The notes under the pieces are model-generated. The model was not told the DNA's origin and ran no database searches. It was given only the letters and a program-made list of their open reading frames with translations. Made by a program: the position numbers and the translations under genes. A stretch of 64,000 bases of DNA from Kluyvera ascorbata ATCC 33433 (GTDB lineage Bacteria > Pseudomonadota > Gammaproteobacteria > Enterobacterales > Enterobacteriaceae): the NCBI RefSeq assembly GCF_000735365.1, contig NZ_JMPL01000011.1, forward strand, positions 1 to 64,000, read 5' to 3'. Shown here piece after piece: positions 29,316 through 38,825 of this stretch; positions within the stretch are counted from its first letter, which is position 1; every line of letters starts with the position of its first letter.

Positions 29316-29343
29316 CTCCTGTGAGAGGATGCTACTGCGCACC

Positions 29344-30546
29344 ATGACACAATTCGCTTCTCCTGTGCTGCACTCGCTGCTAGACACAGATGCCTACAAA
29401 CTGCATATGCAGCAGGCTGTGTTTCACCACTACTACGACGTAAACGTAGCGGCTGAATTCCGCTGCCGTGGTGACGATCTGCTGGGCATTTATGCTGACG
29501 CTATTCGCGAACAAGTCGAAGCCATGCGTTCACTCACCCTGCAGGATGACGAATACCACTGGCTCTCCGGACTTCCTTTCTTTAAACAGGATTACCTGAA
29601 CTGGCTACGTGATTTTCGCTACGATCCGCAGCAGGTCACCGTCACCAACGATAACGGCAAGCTGAATATTCGCCTTGAGGGCCCGTGGCGCGAAGTTATC
29701 ATGTGGGAAGTCCCGCTGCTGGCGGTGATTAGCGAGATAGTTCATCACTACCGCTCGCCGGAAAACGGCGTGCCGCAGGCGCTGGAAATGCTGGAGCGTA
29801 AGCTAGTCGACTTTAACCAGTTGACTGCCGACATTGATATGTCCGCTTTCAAGCTGATGGATTTTGGTACCCGCCGCCGCTTCTCCCGTGAAGTTCAGGA
29901 GGCCATTGTGGGCCGCCTGCAGCAGGAGTCCTGGTTTACCGGCACCAGCAACTATGACCTGGCGCGTCGTCTGTCGCTCACCCCAATGGGGACGCAGGCG
30001 CACGAATGGTTCCAGGCGCATCAGCAAATCAGCCCCGATCTCGCCACCAGCCAGCGCGCCGCCCTGGCCGCCTGGCTTGAAGAGTATCCAGACCAGCTCG
30101 GCATCGCATTAACCGACTGTATTACTATGGACGCCTTCCTGCGTGATTTTGGCCCGGAATTCGCCACCCGTTACCAGGGGCTGCGCCATGATTCTGGCGA
30201 CCCGTTTGAGTGGGGCGAGAAAGCCATTAAGCACTATAAAAAACTTGGCATCGATCCGCTGAGTAAAGTGTTGGTGTTCTCTGATAACCTCGACTTAACC
30301 AAAGCCGTCGAGTTATATCGCCATTTCTCGTCGCGCATCAATTTGAGCTTTGGCATCGGTACCCGCCTGACCTGTGATATTCCTCAGGTTAAACCGCTAA
30401 ATATTGTTATTAAGCTGGTGGAGTGCAACGGCAAACCGGTGGCAAAACTCTCTGACAGCCCAGGTAAAACTATCTGTCACGATAAAGCGTTTGTTCGCGC
30501 TTTACGTAAAGCATTTGATCTTCCGCAGATCAAAAAGGCGAGTTAA
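29344..30546 (+). CDS. pncB: Nicotinate phosphoribosyltransferase
   Basis: 400 residues. Makes nicotinate mononucleotide from nicotinate and PRPP with ATP hydrolysis, the first step of NAD salvage. The loop with the phosphorylated histidine ([13 protein letters not shown]) and the PRPP region ([14 protein letters not shown]) are intact. The start at 29344 (MTQFASP) matches E. coli; an ATG 15 bases upstream lies against the GAGAGG and leaves no spacing. It is controlled by the NadR box above and ends in a hairpin ahead of asnS. Confidence 0.96.
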   Translation: MTQFASPVLHSLLDTDAYKLHMQQAVFHHYYDVNVAAEFRCRGDDLLGIYADAIREQVEAMRSLTLQDDEYHWLSGLPFFKQDYLNWLRDFRYDPQQVTVTNDNGKLNIRLEGPWREVIMWEVPLLAVISEIVHHYRSPENGVPQALEMLERKLVDFNQLTADIDMSAFKLMDFGTRRRFSREVQEAIVGRLQQESWFTGTSNYDLARRLSLTPMGTQAHEWFQAHQQISPDLATSQRAALAAWLEEYPDQLGIALTDCITMDAFLRDFGPEFATRYQGLRHDSGDPFEWGEKAIKHYKKLGIDPLSKVLVFSDNLDLTKAVELYRHFSSRINLSFGIGTRLTCDIPQVKPLNIVIKLVECNGKPVAKLSDSPGKTICHDKAFVRALRKAFDLPQIKKAS

Positions 30547-30553
30547 TCACCAA

Positions 30554-30571
30554 AGGGAGCCACATGGCTCC
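30554..30571 (+). terminator. Hairpin after pncB
   Basis: GGGAGCC, ACAT, GGCTCCC: a 7-base perfect stem 8 bases after the pncB stop, followed by TTCTTCTTT. The T tract is interrupted, so it may be a weak terminator. Confidence 0.7.
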
Positions 30572-30713
30572 CTTCTTCTTTATTTATTTCTGAAAACAGC
30601 CCTTCTCGATGCTAATTCTGCTTGTCTGATAGAAGATGACAGGTAACATAGATATCCCCCCGCCGTTCCGGGGAAAACGATTTTTTTATTGGACTACGAA
30701 TAGAGAGACTATT

Positions 30714-32114
30714 ATGAGCGTTGTGCCTGTAGCCGACGTACTCCAGGGCCGCGTAGCCGTTGACAGCGAAGTCACCGTGCGCGGCTGGGTACGTACCCGC
30801 CGAGATTCAAAAGCTGGCTTTTCCTTCCTCGCCGTCTATGACGGTTCCTGCTTTGATCCTGTACAGGCCGTTATTAATAATTCTCTGCCCAATTACAATC
30901 AGGAAGTGCTGCGTCTGACCACCGGCTGCTCCGTGATTGTCACCGGCAAGATCGTCGCCTCTCAGGGTCAAGGTCAGAGCTTTGAAATTCAGGCTTCCAG
31001 CATTGAAGTGACCGGCTGGGTTGAAGATCCGGACACCTACCCGATGGCGGCAAAACGCCACAGCATCGAGTATCTGCGTGAAGTCGCGCATATGCGTCCA
31101 CGTACCAACCTGATTGGCGCAGTTGCCCGCGTACGTCATACGCTGGCGCAGGCGCTGCATCGTTTCTTCGATGAGCAAGGTTTCTTCTGGGTTTCTACCC
31201 CGCTGATTACCGCTTCCGATACCGAAGGCGCAGGTGAAATGTTCCGCGTTTCCACGCTGGATATGGAAAACCTGCCGCGTAACGATCAGGGCAAAGTCGA
31301 TTACGACAAAGATTTCTTCGGCAAAGAAGCCTTCCTGACCGTTTCCGGCCAGCTGAACGGCGAAACCTATGCCTGTGCGCTGTCGAAAATCTACACCTTC
31401 GGCCCAACCTTCCGCGCGGAAAACTCCAACACCAGCCGCCACCTGGCAGAGTTCTGGATGCTGGAGCCGGAAGTGGCATTCGCCGATCTGGAGGATAACG
31501 CCCGTCTGGCAGAGGCGATGCTGAAGTACGTCTTCAACGCTGTGCTGACCGAACGCGCGGACGACATGAAGTTCTTCGCTGAGCGCGTAGATAAAGATGC
31601 CATCGACCGCCTGGAACGTTTCGTGACCGCCGATTTCGCGCAGGTGGATTACACCGATGCCGTGACCATTCTGGAAAACTGCGGTAAGCAGTTTGAAAAC
31701 CCAGTCTACTGGGGCGTGGATCTCTCTTCTGAACACGAACGTTATCTGGCCGAAGAACACTTCAAAGCGCCGGTCGTTGTGAAAAACTATCCGAAAGAGA
31801 TTAAAGCGTTCTATATGCGCCTGAACGACGACGGGAAAACCGTTGCCGCAATGGATGTTCTGGCTCCGGGCATCGGCGAAATCATCGGTGGTTCTCAGCG
31901 TGAAGAGCGTCTGGACGTTCTGGATGCGCGTATGGCTGAAATGGGTCTGAATAAAGAAGACTACTGGTGGTACCGCGACCTGCGTCGCTACGGCACCGTT
32001 CCACACTCTGGCTTTGGTCTGGGCTTCGAGCGTCTGATCGCTTACGTTACCGGCGTGCAGAACGTTCGTGACGTTATCCCATTCCCAAGAACGCCACGCA
32101 GCGCTACGTTCTAA
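30714..32114 (+). CDS. asnS: Asparaginyl-tRNA synthetase
   Basis: 466 residues, the E. coli length. A class IIb enzyme: an N-terminal OB-fold anticodon-binding domain (to about residue 110) and a C-terminal catalytic domain with motif 2 ([21 protein letters not shown]) and motif 3 ([15 protein letters not shown]). It charges tRNA-Asn with asparagine. The start at 30714 ([16 protein letters not shown]) follows GAGAG and matches E. coli; an in-frame extension upstream has no family support. Confidence 0.97.
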   Translation: MSVVPVADVLQGRVAVDSEVTVRGWVRTRRDSKAGFSFLAVYDGSCFDPVQAVINNSLPNYNQEVLRLTTGCSVIVTGKIVASQGQGQSFEIQASSIEVTGWVEDPDTYPMAAKRHSIEYLREVAHMRPRTNLIGAVARVRHTLAQALHRFFDEQGFFWVSTPLITASDTEGAGEMFRVSTLDMENLPRNDQGKVDYDKDFFGKEAFLTVSGQLNGETYACALSKIYTFGPTFRAENSNTSRHLAEFWMLEPEVAFADLEDNARLAEAMLKYVFNAVLTERADDMKFFAERVDKDAIDRLERFVTADFAQVDYTDAVTILENCGKQFENPVYWGVDLSSEHERYLAEEHFKAPVVVKNYPKEIKAFYMRLNDDGKTVAAMDVLAPGIGEIIGGSQREERLDVLDARMAEMGLNKEDYWWYRDLRRYGTVPHSGFGLGFERLIAYVTGVQNVRDVIPFPRTPRSATF

Positions 32115-32129
32115 GTTTATTGTCTGCTA

Positions 32130-32157
32130 AAGGCCAGCCATCGCGCTGGCCTTTTTT
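32130..32157 (+). terminator. Rho-independent terminator of asnS
   Basis: Stem AAAGGCCAGC / GCTGGCCTTT around CATCGC, with a long T run, 15 bases past the asnS stop. Confidence 0.92.
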
Positions 32158-32510
32158 TGCCCGCAACTGTAAAGAAACCTTTTTTTTAAATTTAACAAAA
32201 TTAAACATCAACCCCCTCCCTGGTGACGTTTGTTACAACCCATGTCATTGCAACAACTCTGTACGAAATTTAGCCTATAAACTATTGCAGTTCAGATTTC
32301 ACTAATCCCTTAGCATATTTATTGAACAAACACACAGCTATCCGGATGGCTAAAAATGGCCATAGCAAAAAGTTTGCGTCGCATACATTGGTGATAAGAA
32401 AAGGTGTTATACAAATAAAAGATAAGAAATTCATATTGATAGATAAGGAACGGTTCAATTCTCCCGCACCTGTATCAGAACTTTGAGATAGTTCACAAAG
32501 TTCCTTAAAA
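32158..32510. other. AT-rich gap between asnS and the ompF promoter
   Basis: About 350 bases without a convincing gene. A 77-residue reverse open frame (32282-32515) has no family signature and no good RBS. The region is far more AT-rich than the flanking genes, as is common upstream of porin genes, where H-NS and IHF may bind; I see no specific site I can defend. Confidence 0.5.
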
Positions 32511-32604
32511 TTCACAAAATGTTACACATAATTTCTTTTTCTTACTTATTCTCGATGTTTGTAGCATTTTCAGGCTGGCGGAAGAACGTTTTGGATGGAA
32601 AGAT
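32511..32604 (+). promoter_or_regulatory. ompF promoter with OmpR-binding region
   Basis: The stretch from 32511 to 32560 (for example GTTACACATAATTTC and TTTTTCTTACTTATT) parallels the E. coli ompF OmpR boxes F1-F3, and is followed by the conserved GTTTGTAGCATTTTC and the weak -10 around AAAGAT (32599-32604). OmpR-P activates at low and represses at high osmolarity in E. coli. Assigned by likeness to the known promoter. Confidence 0.7.
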
Positions 32605-32610
32605 GCCTCT

Positions 32611-32740
32611 CAGACACATAAAGACACCAAACTATCATCAATAGTTCCGTAAATTTTTATTTACGGAAGTAATTGGCGGCAGTGGCGAGTGTCTATAAAA
32701 AAAAACCTAATGAGGGTAATAAATAATGATGAAGCGTAAT
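32611..32740 (+). promoter_or_regulatory. ompF 5' leader and MicF target
   Basis: About 115 bases of leader. From 32705 to 32740 the sequence around the RBS (AATGAGGGTAATAAATAATG) is almost the same as in E. coli, where the antisense RNA MicF pairs to block translation. A strong inner palindrome near 32651-32668 (TCCGTAAA...TTTACGGA) is also conserved. Confidence 0.7.
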
Positions 32741-33904
32741 ATCCTGGCAGTGGTAATCCCTGCCCTGCTGGTAGCTGGCGCAGCTAATGCTGCTGAAATC
32801 TATAACAAGAATGCCAACAAACTGGACTTCTACGGTAAAGCAGTTGGTAAGCACATTTGGACCACCAACGGTGACACCGCCAGCGACGACACCACCTATG
32901 CACGTATCGGTTTCAAAGGCGAAACTCAGATCAACGATCAGCTGGTGGGTTACGGTCAGTGGGAATACAACATGGACGCCTCCAACGCGGAAGGCTCCCA
33001 GGGCACCAAAACTCGTCTGGCGTTCGCTGGTCTGAAATTTGGCGATGCGGGTTCTCTGGACTACGGTCGTAACTACGGCGCTATCTACGACGTCGCAGCT
33101 TACACCGATATGTTGGTTGAGTGGGGCGGCGACTCCTGGGCTGCTACCGACAACTTCATGAACGGTCGTTCTTCCGGCCTGCTGACCTACCGTAACAACA
33201 ACTTCTTCGGTCTGGTTGATGGTCTGAGCTTCGCGCTGCAGTACCAGGGTAAAAACGAGCGCAGCAACCCAGTAGTTACCACCTTCAACTCTGACGGTAC
33301 CGTTAAAGATGTTGGTTACGGCGGTAACGGCGCAAAAGCGAATGGCGACGGTTTCAGCACCTCTGCACAATATGACTTCGGCAACGGCATCGCGCTGGCC
33401 GCAGGTTATGAAGTTGCAGACCGTACCAACGACCAGGTTAACCCAGGCAGCACCACTGTTGCTGGCGTAACACACACTTGGGCAAGCGCTGGCGGTAGCA
33501 AAGCAGAAGCATGGTCTACTGCTGCTAAATACGACGCGAACAACGTCTACGCTGCAGTAATGTACGCTGAAACCCTGAACATGACTCGCGAGCCAGACAA
33601 CAACTTCGCGAACAAAACTCAGAACTTTGAAGCTGTGGTTCAATACCAGTTCGATTTCGGCCTGCGTCCATCCATCGGCTACGTACAGTCTAAAGGTAAA
33701 GACCTGATCGCTCGTGGCGATTTCAAAGGCGGCGATGCTGATCTGGTTAAATACATCGAAGTGGGTACCTGGTACTACTTCAACAAGAACATGAACGTCT
33801 ACGCGGCGTACAAGTTCAACCTGCTGGACGACAACACTTACTCAGCTGAATCCGGTCTGGCGACCGACGATCAGGCTGCGGTTGGTATCGTTTACCAGTT
33901 CTAA
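32726..33904 (+). CDS. ompF: OmpF-type general porin
   Basis: 392 residues with a 22-residue signal peptide (cleaved before [13 protein letters not shown]). A 16-stranded trimeric porin ending in the outer-membrane signature aromatic, VGIVYQF. The constriction loop L3 reads [12 protein letters not shown]. It resembles Klebsiella OmpK35 more than E. coli OmpF (362 residues); the additional length is in surface loops near residues 177-205 and 231-263, rich in Gly, Asn, Ser and Thr. Position between asnS and aspC is the ompF locus. Terminator follows. Confidence 0.95.
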   Translation: MMKRNILAVVIPALLVAGAANAAEIYNKNANKLDFYGKAVGKHIWTTNGDTASDDTTYARIGFKGETQINDQLVGYGQWEYNMDASNAEGSQGTKTRLAFAGLKFGDAGSLDYGRNYGAIYDVAAYTDMLVEWGGDSWAATDNFMNGRSSGLLTYRNNNFFGLVDGLSFALQYQGKNERSNPVVTTFNSDGTVKDVGYGGNGAKANGDGFSTSAQYDFGNGIALAAGYEVADRTNDQVNPGSTTVAGVTHTWASAGGSKAEAWSTAAKYDANNVYAAVMYAETLNMTREPDNNFANKTQNFEAVVQYQFDFGLRPSIGYVQSKGKDLIARGDFKGGDADLVKYIEVGTWYYFNKNMNVYAAYKFNLLDDNTYSAESGLATDDQAAVGIVYQF

Positions 33905-33930
33905 TCAGCACACCCTCTTTGTAAATGCCT

Positions 33931-33958
33931 AGAAAGCAGGACCTCGGTCCTGCTTTTT
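33931..33958 (+). terminator. Rho-independent terminator of ompF
   Basis: Stem AAAGCAGGACC / GGTCCTGCTTT around TC, with T6, 26 bases after the ompF stop. Confidence 0.92.
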
Positions 33959-34087
33959 TACGTTCCTAAGATGAAGATCGTATCTTTTGAAAACCTTCGC
34001 GCTTTTAGTCTCTAACGGTTGGCATTTTGTAAATCTACCGTTAACCTGATAGCGGATTTCCCCCGAACTTATAAATGGAACCTCGTC

Positions 34088-35278
34088 ATGTTTGAGAACA
34101 TTACAGCCGCCCCTGCCGACCCGATTCTGGGCCTGGCCGATCTGTTTCGTGCCGATGACCGCCCGAGCAAAATCAATCTCGGGATTGGTGTATATAAAGA
34201 TGAAACCGGGAAGACGCCGGTTCTGACCAGCGTAAAAAAAGCTGAACAGTATCTGCTGGAAAATGAAACCACCAAGAACTATCTCGGCATTGATGGTATT
34301 CCTGAGTTTGGTCGCTGCACGCAGGAACTGCTGTTTGGTAAAGGTAGCCCTATCGTTAGCGATAAGCGTGCTCGCACCGCGCAAACTCCAGGCGGTACCG
34401 GCGCACTGCGCGTCGCAGCGGATTTCCTTGCTAAAAATACCGACGTGAAGCGCGTTTGGGTCAGCAACCCTAGCTGGCCGAACCACAAAAGCGTCTTTGG
34501 CGCTGCGGGCCTCGAAGTACGTGAATACAACTATTACAGCGCAGAAAAACATGCGTTAGATTTCGACGCGCTGCTGGCAAGCCTGAACGAAGCCCAGGCG
34601 GGCGATGTAGTGCTGTTCCACGGCTGCTGCCATAACCCGACCGGCATTGATCCAACGCTTGAGCAATGGCAACAGCTGGCTCAGCTCTCTATCGAAAAAG
34701 GCTGGCTGCCGCTGTTTGACTTCGCTTACCAGGGCTTTGCCCGCGGTCTGGAAGAAGATGCAGAAGGCCTGCGCGCGTTTGCTGCGCTGCACAAAGAGCT
34801 GATTGTGGCGAGCTCCTATTCCAAAAACTTTGGTCTCTATAACGAACGAGTGGGTGCCTGTACGCTGGTGACCGCGGATGCGGAAACTGCCGATCGCGCA
34901 TTCAGCCAGATGAAAGCCGTTATTCGCGCCAACTACTCCAACCCACCGGCTCACGGTGCATCCGTTGTCGCAACCATTCTCAGCAACGATGCCCTGCGCG
35001 CTATCTGGGAACAGGAGCTGACCGATATGCGTCAACGCATTCAGCGCATGCGTCTGCTGTTTGTGAATACGCTGCAAGAAAAAGGTGCCAACCGCGACTT
35101 CAGCTTTATCACCAAACAGAACGGTATGTTCTCCTTCAGCGGCCTGACCAAAGAACAGGTTCTGCGTCTGCGTGAAGAATTTGGCGTTTACGCCGTGGCC
35201 TCTGGCCGCATTAACGTTGCCGGGATGACCCCAGACAACATGGCGCCGCTGTGCGAAGCTATCGTCGCCGTGCTGTAA
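34088..35278 (+). CDS. aspC: Aspartate aminotransferase
   Basis: 396 residues, as in E. coli. A class I PLP enzyme that interconverts aspartate and 2-oxoglutarate with oxaloacetate and glutamate; it also makes phenylalanine and tyrosine. The PLP lysine is Lys246 in [15 protein letters not shown] (Lys258 in pig numbering). The substrate-carboxylate arginine segment [10 protein letters not shown] near the end is intact. The start at 34088 ([15 protein letters not shown]) matches E. coli; an in-frame upstream start lies in the promoter region. Confidence 0.97.
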   Translation: MFENITAAPADPILGLADLFRADDRPSKINLGIGVYKDETGKTPVLTSVKKAEQYLLENETTKNYLGIDGIPEFGRCTQELLFGKGSPIVSDKRARTAQTPGGTGALRVAADFLAKNTDVKRVWVSNPSWPNHKSVFGAAGLEVREYNYYSAEKHALDFDALLASLNEAQAGDVVLFHGCCHNPTGIDPTLEQWQQLAQLSIEKGWLPLFDFAYQGFARGLEEDAEGLRAFAALHKELIVASSYSKNFGLYNERVGACTLVTADAETADRAFSQMKAVIRANYSNPPAHGASVVATILSNDALRAIWEQELTDMRQRIQRMRLLFVNTLQEKGANRDFSFITKQNGMFSFSGLTKEQVLRLREEFGVYAVASGRINVAGMTPDNMAPLCEAIVAVL

Positions 35279-35285
35279 AATTCGA

Positions 35286-35318
35286 GTAGCCCGGCCGAAC
35301 GAAGTGACGCAGGGCTAC
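35286..35318 (+). repeat. REP-type element 3
   Basis: GTAGCCCGGCCGAACG...GACGCAGGGCTAC: a palindromic unit whose ends GTAGCCC / GGGCTAC pair. It lies between the convergent aspC and gloC, just ahead of their terminator. Confidence 0.78.
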
Positions 35319-35330
35319 CGGATAGACATA

Positions 35331-35357
35331 AAAAAAGGCCGCATCAGCGCCTTTTTT
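35331..35357. terminator. Bidirectional terminator between aspC and gloC
   Basis: Stem AAAAAAGGC / GCCTTTTTT with A and T runs on both sides, 5 bases before the gloC stop. Confidence 0.85.
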
Positions 35358-35362
35358 ATTAT

Positions 35363-36010
35363 TTACCAGACAGGAAGTTCATCCTGCAGGAACGGGTTAT
35401 GTTGACGTTCGTATCCAATCGTCGACATCGGCCCATGCCCGGCAATAAACTTCACGTCATCGCCAAGCGGCAGCAGTTTACGCTTAATCGCATCAATCAG
35501 CTGCGCGTGGTCACCACGCGGGAAGTCGCTGCGCCCTACGCCGCCTTTAAACAGCACGTCGCCGGAAATGAGCAGTCGTGCCTCGTTATCAAAAAACACG
35601 ACGTGTCCCGGCGTATGGCCAGGGCAGTGCAGCACCTGTAACTTCACGTTGCCTACGCTGACGGTGTCGCCCTCGTTAAGCCAGCGATCTGGCGTCAGCG
35701 GCTGACAATCGTCAAGGCCAAACATCCGGCTTTGCGCCGGCAAACCCTGCAACCAGAATTCATCTTCTTTTTCCGGCCCGATAACCGGCACACCATAATG
35801 CTGAGCCAGTTCAGCCGCCGCACCCACATGATCGAGATGACCATGGGTCAGCAAAATTTGCTGCAACGTCACGCCAGCTTCGGCGACCTTCTGTTTGATG
35901 GTTTCAGCATCACCGCCGGGATCGACCAGGGCCGCCAGTTTGGTTTGCTCACACCAAATCAATGAACAGTTTTGCGCGAACGCCGTGACCGGAATAATAC
36001 GATAATTCAT
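35363..36010 (-). CDS. gloC: GloC (YcbL), type II glyoxalase
   Basis: 215 residues. A metallo-beta-lactamase-fold hydrolase that cleaves S-lactoylglutathione, the second step of methylglyoxal detoxification. The metal motif [11 protein letters not shown] is complete, followed by [21 protein letters not shown] and GHGPMS. Functionally related to mgsA in this window but not near it. The start at 36010 ([15 protein letters not shown]) matches E. coli. It is followed upstream by mepK on the same strand, 65 bases away. Confidence 0.94.
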   Translation of the reverse strand: MNYRIIPVTAFAQNCSLIWCEQTKLAALVDPGGDAETIKQKVAEAGVTLQQILLTHGHLDHVGAAAELAQHYGVPVIGPEKEDEFWLQGLPAQSRMFGLDDCQPLTPDRWLNEGDTVSVGNVKLQVLHCPGHTPGHVVFFDNEARLLISGDVLFKGGVGRSDFPRGDHAQLIDAIKRKLLPLGDDVKFIAGHGPMSTIGYERQHNPFLQDELPVW

Positions 36011-36075
36011 GCTGCTCCTGTTTATACTCATCACCGCTCAGATACATCAGTGAACCTGAACTGTCGGGCGTAGAG

Positions 36076-36627
36076 TTACCAGTGCCGAACCGGACCGGTA
36101 TCAATATGCACAAAGTTGCTACGAGGGTAATATCCTACACCACCTGCGCGCATAGATAACGCTGCTTTGCGTATATTACTTAACGAAATACCTTCAATAT
36201 GGAAATCCATTGCCTGACCTTTCGTGTGGTAGCTCTTTTTCGCTACCCCACTGCTGTGCGCTCGCAACTCATTATTGGTATCGATGGAACGATATCCGGA
36301 GATTAATTGCACAGGCTTATTTGTTCCTAATAATCCCTGAAGGCGATAGAGCTGATCAAACAAAGAAGGATCGATGCTCTTTATTTTATTCGCGCGATAG
36401 TCACGGAAAAAATGGTTTAGTTTTGCTAATTCATCCTGAATATAGCTTCGGCCGTCAAAAAATTCGGCTTTTAGCAACTCACCCGTATGTAGATTACTCA
36501 ACGTTAAAATACGCGGACGAGGGGTCGAGAGGGTCGCAAACGCGGGCGTGGGTAAGATGGCGGCAGCGCCCAGCGCAACCCCACCTAACGCCAGCAGTTT
36601 GCGGCGATTAGCGTCAAATTTGTCCAT
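36076..36627 (-). CDS. mepK: MepK (YcbK), Tat-exported murein endopeptidase
   Basis: 183 residues. The N-terminus holds a twin-arginine signal (NRRKLLALGGVALGAAAIL, cleaved after AFA), and the mature part is a peptidase M15 domain with metal ligands in HTKGQAMDFH and FVHIDTG. MepK cleaves mDap-mDap (3-3) crosslinks in peptidoglycan, the bonds that LdtD, its upstream neighbour, makes. Start at 36627 (MDKFDANRRK) chosen because the Tat motif and E. coli length fit. Probably read through from ldtD despite the hairpin between. Confidence 0.94.
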   Translation of the reverse strand: MDKFDANRRKLLALGGVALGAAAILPTPAFATLSTPRPRILTLSNLHTGELLKAEFFDGRSYIQDELAKLNHFFRDYRANKIKSIDPSLFDQLYRLQGLLGTNKPVQLISGYRSIDTNNELRAHSSGVAKKSYHTKGQAMDFHIEGISLSNIRKAALSMRAGGVGYYPRSNFVHIDTGPVRHW

Positions 36628-36739
36628 GATAATCAGGTCTACAGTCAGTAAATGTGATCGAAATATATGCACTTCTGGCGCACGTCTTGCACCTTACCGG
36701 GCATCAAAGCCAGCGTCAAGGCGGCCTGTAGCGCAGAAA

Positions 36740-36767
36740 GACCAACCCCAGACGTTCGGGGCTGGTC
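36740..36767 (-). terminator. Hairpin after ldtD
   Basis: Stem GACCAACCCC / GGGGCTGGTC (one G-T pair) between ldtD and mepK, followed leftward by TTTCTG. Could end or attenuate ldtD transcripts. Confidence 0.65.
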
Positions 36768-36811
36768 CCTACGCTTTTTATTCGACCACTACATTACCTG
36801 AACTACTTCAT

Positions 36812-38596
36812 TTATCTGATTAATTGTTCCGCTTTTGGCAAAATTTGTGCGCCGGATCGCGCCGTAACGTCGTAATTGTAAATATCTGTTCGATATTGTG
36901 TCTGACCATCAGCGCCAACAAAGGCGGTCAGATAATAGAGATTAACCGGAATATTCTGCCGGATATTAACGTAACGGGTATTACCTTCCTTCAACGCATC
37001 AGATATACGCGTGTCATTCCAGCCGGCATCCTGTAACAGCATATTTGCTAAATCAGATGCTTTATTAACCCGCACGCATCCGGAACTTAATGCCCGAGCA
37101 TCTTTCTGGAACAGATTATGGTTAGGCGTATCATGCAGATAAATAGCGTCTGAGCTTGGCATATTAAACTTATAGCGGCCCAATGAGTTATGATCTCCCG
37201 GCGCCTGCTGGAAACGGAACGGCAAATTCGACGGCGTGATCGTTGACCAGTCCACGCGCCACGGGTCGATGGTTTCTTTACTGTTCCAGCCGCGCAGCAC
37301 GGTATAGTTATGGCGTTCCAGATAACCTGGGTCATTGCGCAGCTTTGGCAGAATGTCATTGCGTGCCAGCGTCGGCGGTACGTTCCACGGCGGGTTGACG
37401 ACCACATTGTTCAGCGCGCTGCTCATCATCGGTGTTTTGCGATCGGGACGACCGACAATCACTCGTGAGGCCAGCGCTTCATTACCGTTCAGGTAATAGA
37501 CCAACGAATATGCCGGAATATTCACCATAATCCCGGTAGAGACTTTCCCAGGAAGCAAACGCAGACGCTGAATATTCAGCGCCAGTACGCCAGCACGCTC
37601 GGCAGAAGAGACGTTCAGCCAGTCGCGAGTTGAGGTACCAATAACCCCGTCAGCGCCGAGACCTTGCGCCGCCTGGAACCGCTTAACCGCATCAACCAGT
37701 TGACGGTCGTAGGCCGCAGGGCCGCTTTTCGCCACTTTTTTTGTTTTGCCGACGTTATCACCCGGCAACGGGATCGCCGGACTGGTATCCAGCATGCCAT
37801 TACGCTGGAGGATTTCACGCAGTGCCGGAACATCACTGCTCCATTGACCTGGTCGTAATGACGCCGTCGATGTTAGCTTAGGCCAAGGGCGGGTATCCCC
37901 CACCAGCGCTAACAGCGCCTGATGCATCGCCGCATACTGCGGATGCTTCGGTGCCAGTGAGGCAATAAACGGCACCAGAGAACCATTATCCAGCGCCGTC
38001 TGCCACTTATTCATCACCGACAGCGGCGGTGTCGCCAGCGTGTAAGGTTTATCGCTATATAGCCAGCGATTACCCTGAACCGGGATACCGCTGATAAAAT
38101 GCAGATAGCCCATCAGCGCATCGGAGAGCACGACATCGCGCGCCATGCCGCTGACGTTAGGATTAGTGAGCAGTTCAACCCATTTGGTAAACTGTGGCTG
38201 GAAACCGGCGATGGCCACTTCCGCAAGCTGCTGCTGGAAAGCGCGAACCGCCTCGCGGTTCTCCCACATCGGTTTCATCTCGCGGGCAGCGTAGAGCGTT
38301 ACCAGCGGGTTCATGTAGACGGGTTGGTAGCCAGCGGGCAGTATCGACTGGATCTCAGCGCGGCTTTTTGCCGCTGCACCGTCCGCCAGTGGCTTAGTAC
38401 CGACAAGGTTTGCCATCACAGGCGATTGCGCGCCCGGCTGGAGCAGTACCGGAGAAGGTTCTGCAGGCAGTGCGCTACTGTCAGACGGCACCAGTTCTGG
38501 CTCGCCTGCAACAGCCGTAAACAGTGGAGCAAACGCCATTGCCAGACACAAACTTACCGCTGACAACCGACGACCATTTTCTTTTTTCAGCAACAT
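36812..38596 (-). CDS. ldtD: LdtD (YcbB), L,D-transpeptidase
   Basis: 594 residues, about 20 fewer than E. coli LdtD. It has a signal peptide, a peptidoglycan-binding domain near residues 280-330 ([18 protein letters not shown]) and a YkuD catalytic domain with the nucleophile Cys507 in [12 protein letters not shown] and the upstream His in IYLHDTPNH. LdtD forms mDap-mDap crosslinks and gives beta-lactam bypass and envelope-stress repair. The shorter length comes from the linker after the signal peptide. It precedes mepK and follows the muk operon. Confidence 0.95.
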   Translation of the reverse strand: MLLKKENGRRLSAVSLCLAMAFAPLFTAVAGEPELVPSDSSALPAEPSPVLLQPGAQSPVMANLVGTKPLADGAAAKSRAEIQSILPAGYQPVYMNPLVTLYAAREMKPMWENREAVRAFQQQLAEVAIAGFQPQFTKWVELLTNPNVSGMARDVVLSDALMGYLHFISGIPVQGNRWLYSDKPYTLATPPLSVMNKWQTALDNGSLVPFIASLAPKHPQYAAMHQALLALVGDTRPWPKLTSTASLRPGQWSSDVPALREILQRNGMLDTSPAIPLPGDNVGKTKKVAKSGPAAYDRQLVDAVKRFQAAQGLGADGVIGTSTRDWLNVSSAERAGVLALNIQRLRLLPGKVSTGIMVNIPAYSLVYYLNGNEALASRVIVGRPDRKTPMMSSALNNVVVNPPWNVPPTLARNDILPKLRNDPGYLERHNYTVLRGWNSKETIDPWRVDWSTITPSNLPFRFQQAPGDHNSLGRYKFNMPSSDAIYLHDTPNHNLFQKDARALSSGCVRVNKASDLANMLLQDAGWNDTRISDALKEGNTRYVNIRQNIPVNLYYLTAFVGADGQTQYRTDIYNYDVTARSGAQILPKAEQLIR

Positions 38597-38734
38597 CCCT
38601 TGCCCCCTGTTAAATATACGAAGACCCGTAACGTGGGCTCACCTTCAGTATATAAAGACAAAAACTTTTTTGCCCGTTCAAATGTAAAGAAGTCTAAAGA
38701 TAATAACGCGCTATAGGCTAAATACGGATAACAA

Positions 38735-38758
38735 AAAAGGCGACATAAATGTCGCCTT
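38735..38758 (-). terminator. Rho-independent terminator of the muk operon
   Basis: Perfect stem AAGGCGACA / TGTCGCCTT around TTTA, followed by T6 when read leftward. It lies about 70 bases after the mukB stop, beyond a REP element. Confidence 0.87.
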
Positions 38759-38787
38759 AGATTCTGTTTTCGGATTAAGTGTCATTT

Positions 38788-38824
38788 CCCGGGTTCGCTA
38801 TGCTCGCCCGGGCGACATGCTACA
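38788..38824. repeat. REP-type element 4 (degenerate)
   Basis: CCCGGG at both ends (38788-38793, 38807-38812) around TTCGCTATGCTCG, followed by CGACATGCTAC. Read from the other side it has the GTAG...GCGAGCATAGCG...CCGGG order of a REP. It lies directly after the mukB stop codon. Confidence 0.65.
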
Positions 38825-38825
38825 C

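Noticed and set aside
30807-32006. A 399-codon open frame antisense to asnS
   Set aside because: Same cause: low use of codons that would be stops in the reverse frame. No recognisable domain, and asnS is certain.
32282-32515. A 77-codon reverse open frame in the asnS-ompF gap
   Set aside because: Composition follows the AT-rich background, no good RBS and no known family; treated as chance.
32693-33643. A 316-codon open frame antisense to ompF
   Set aside because: Shadow of a strongly biased porin gene; valine-rich and without domain signature.
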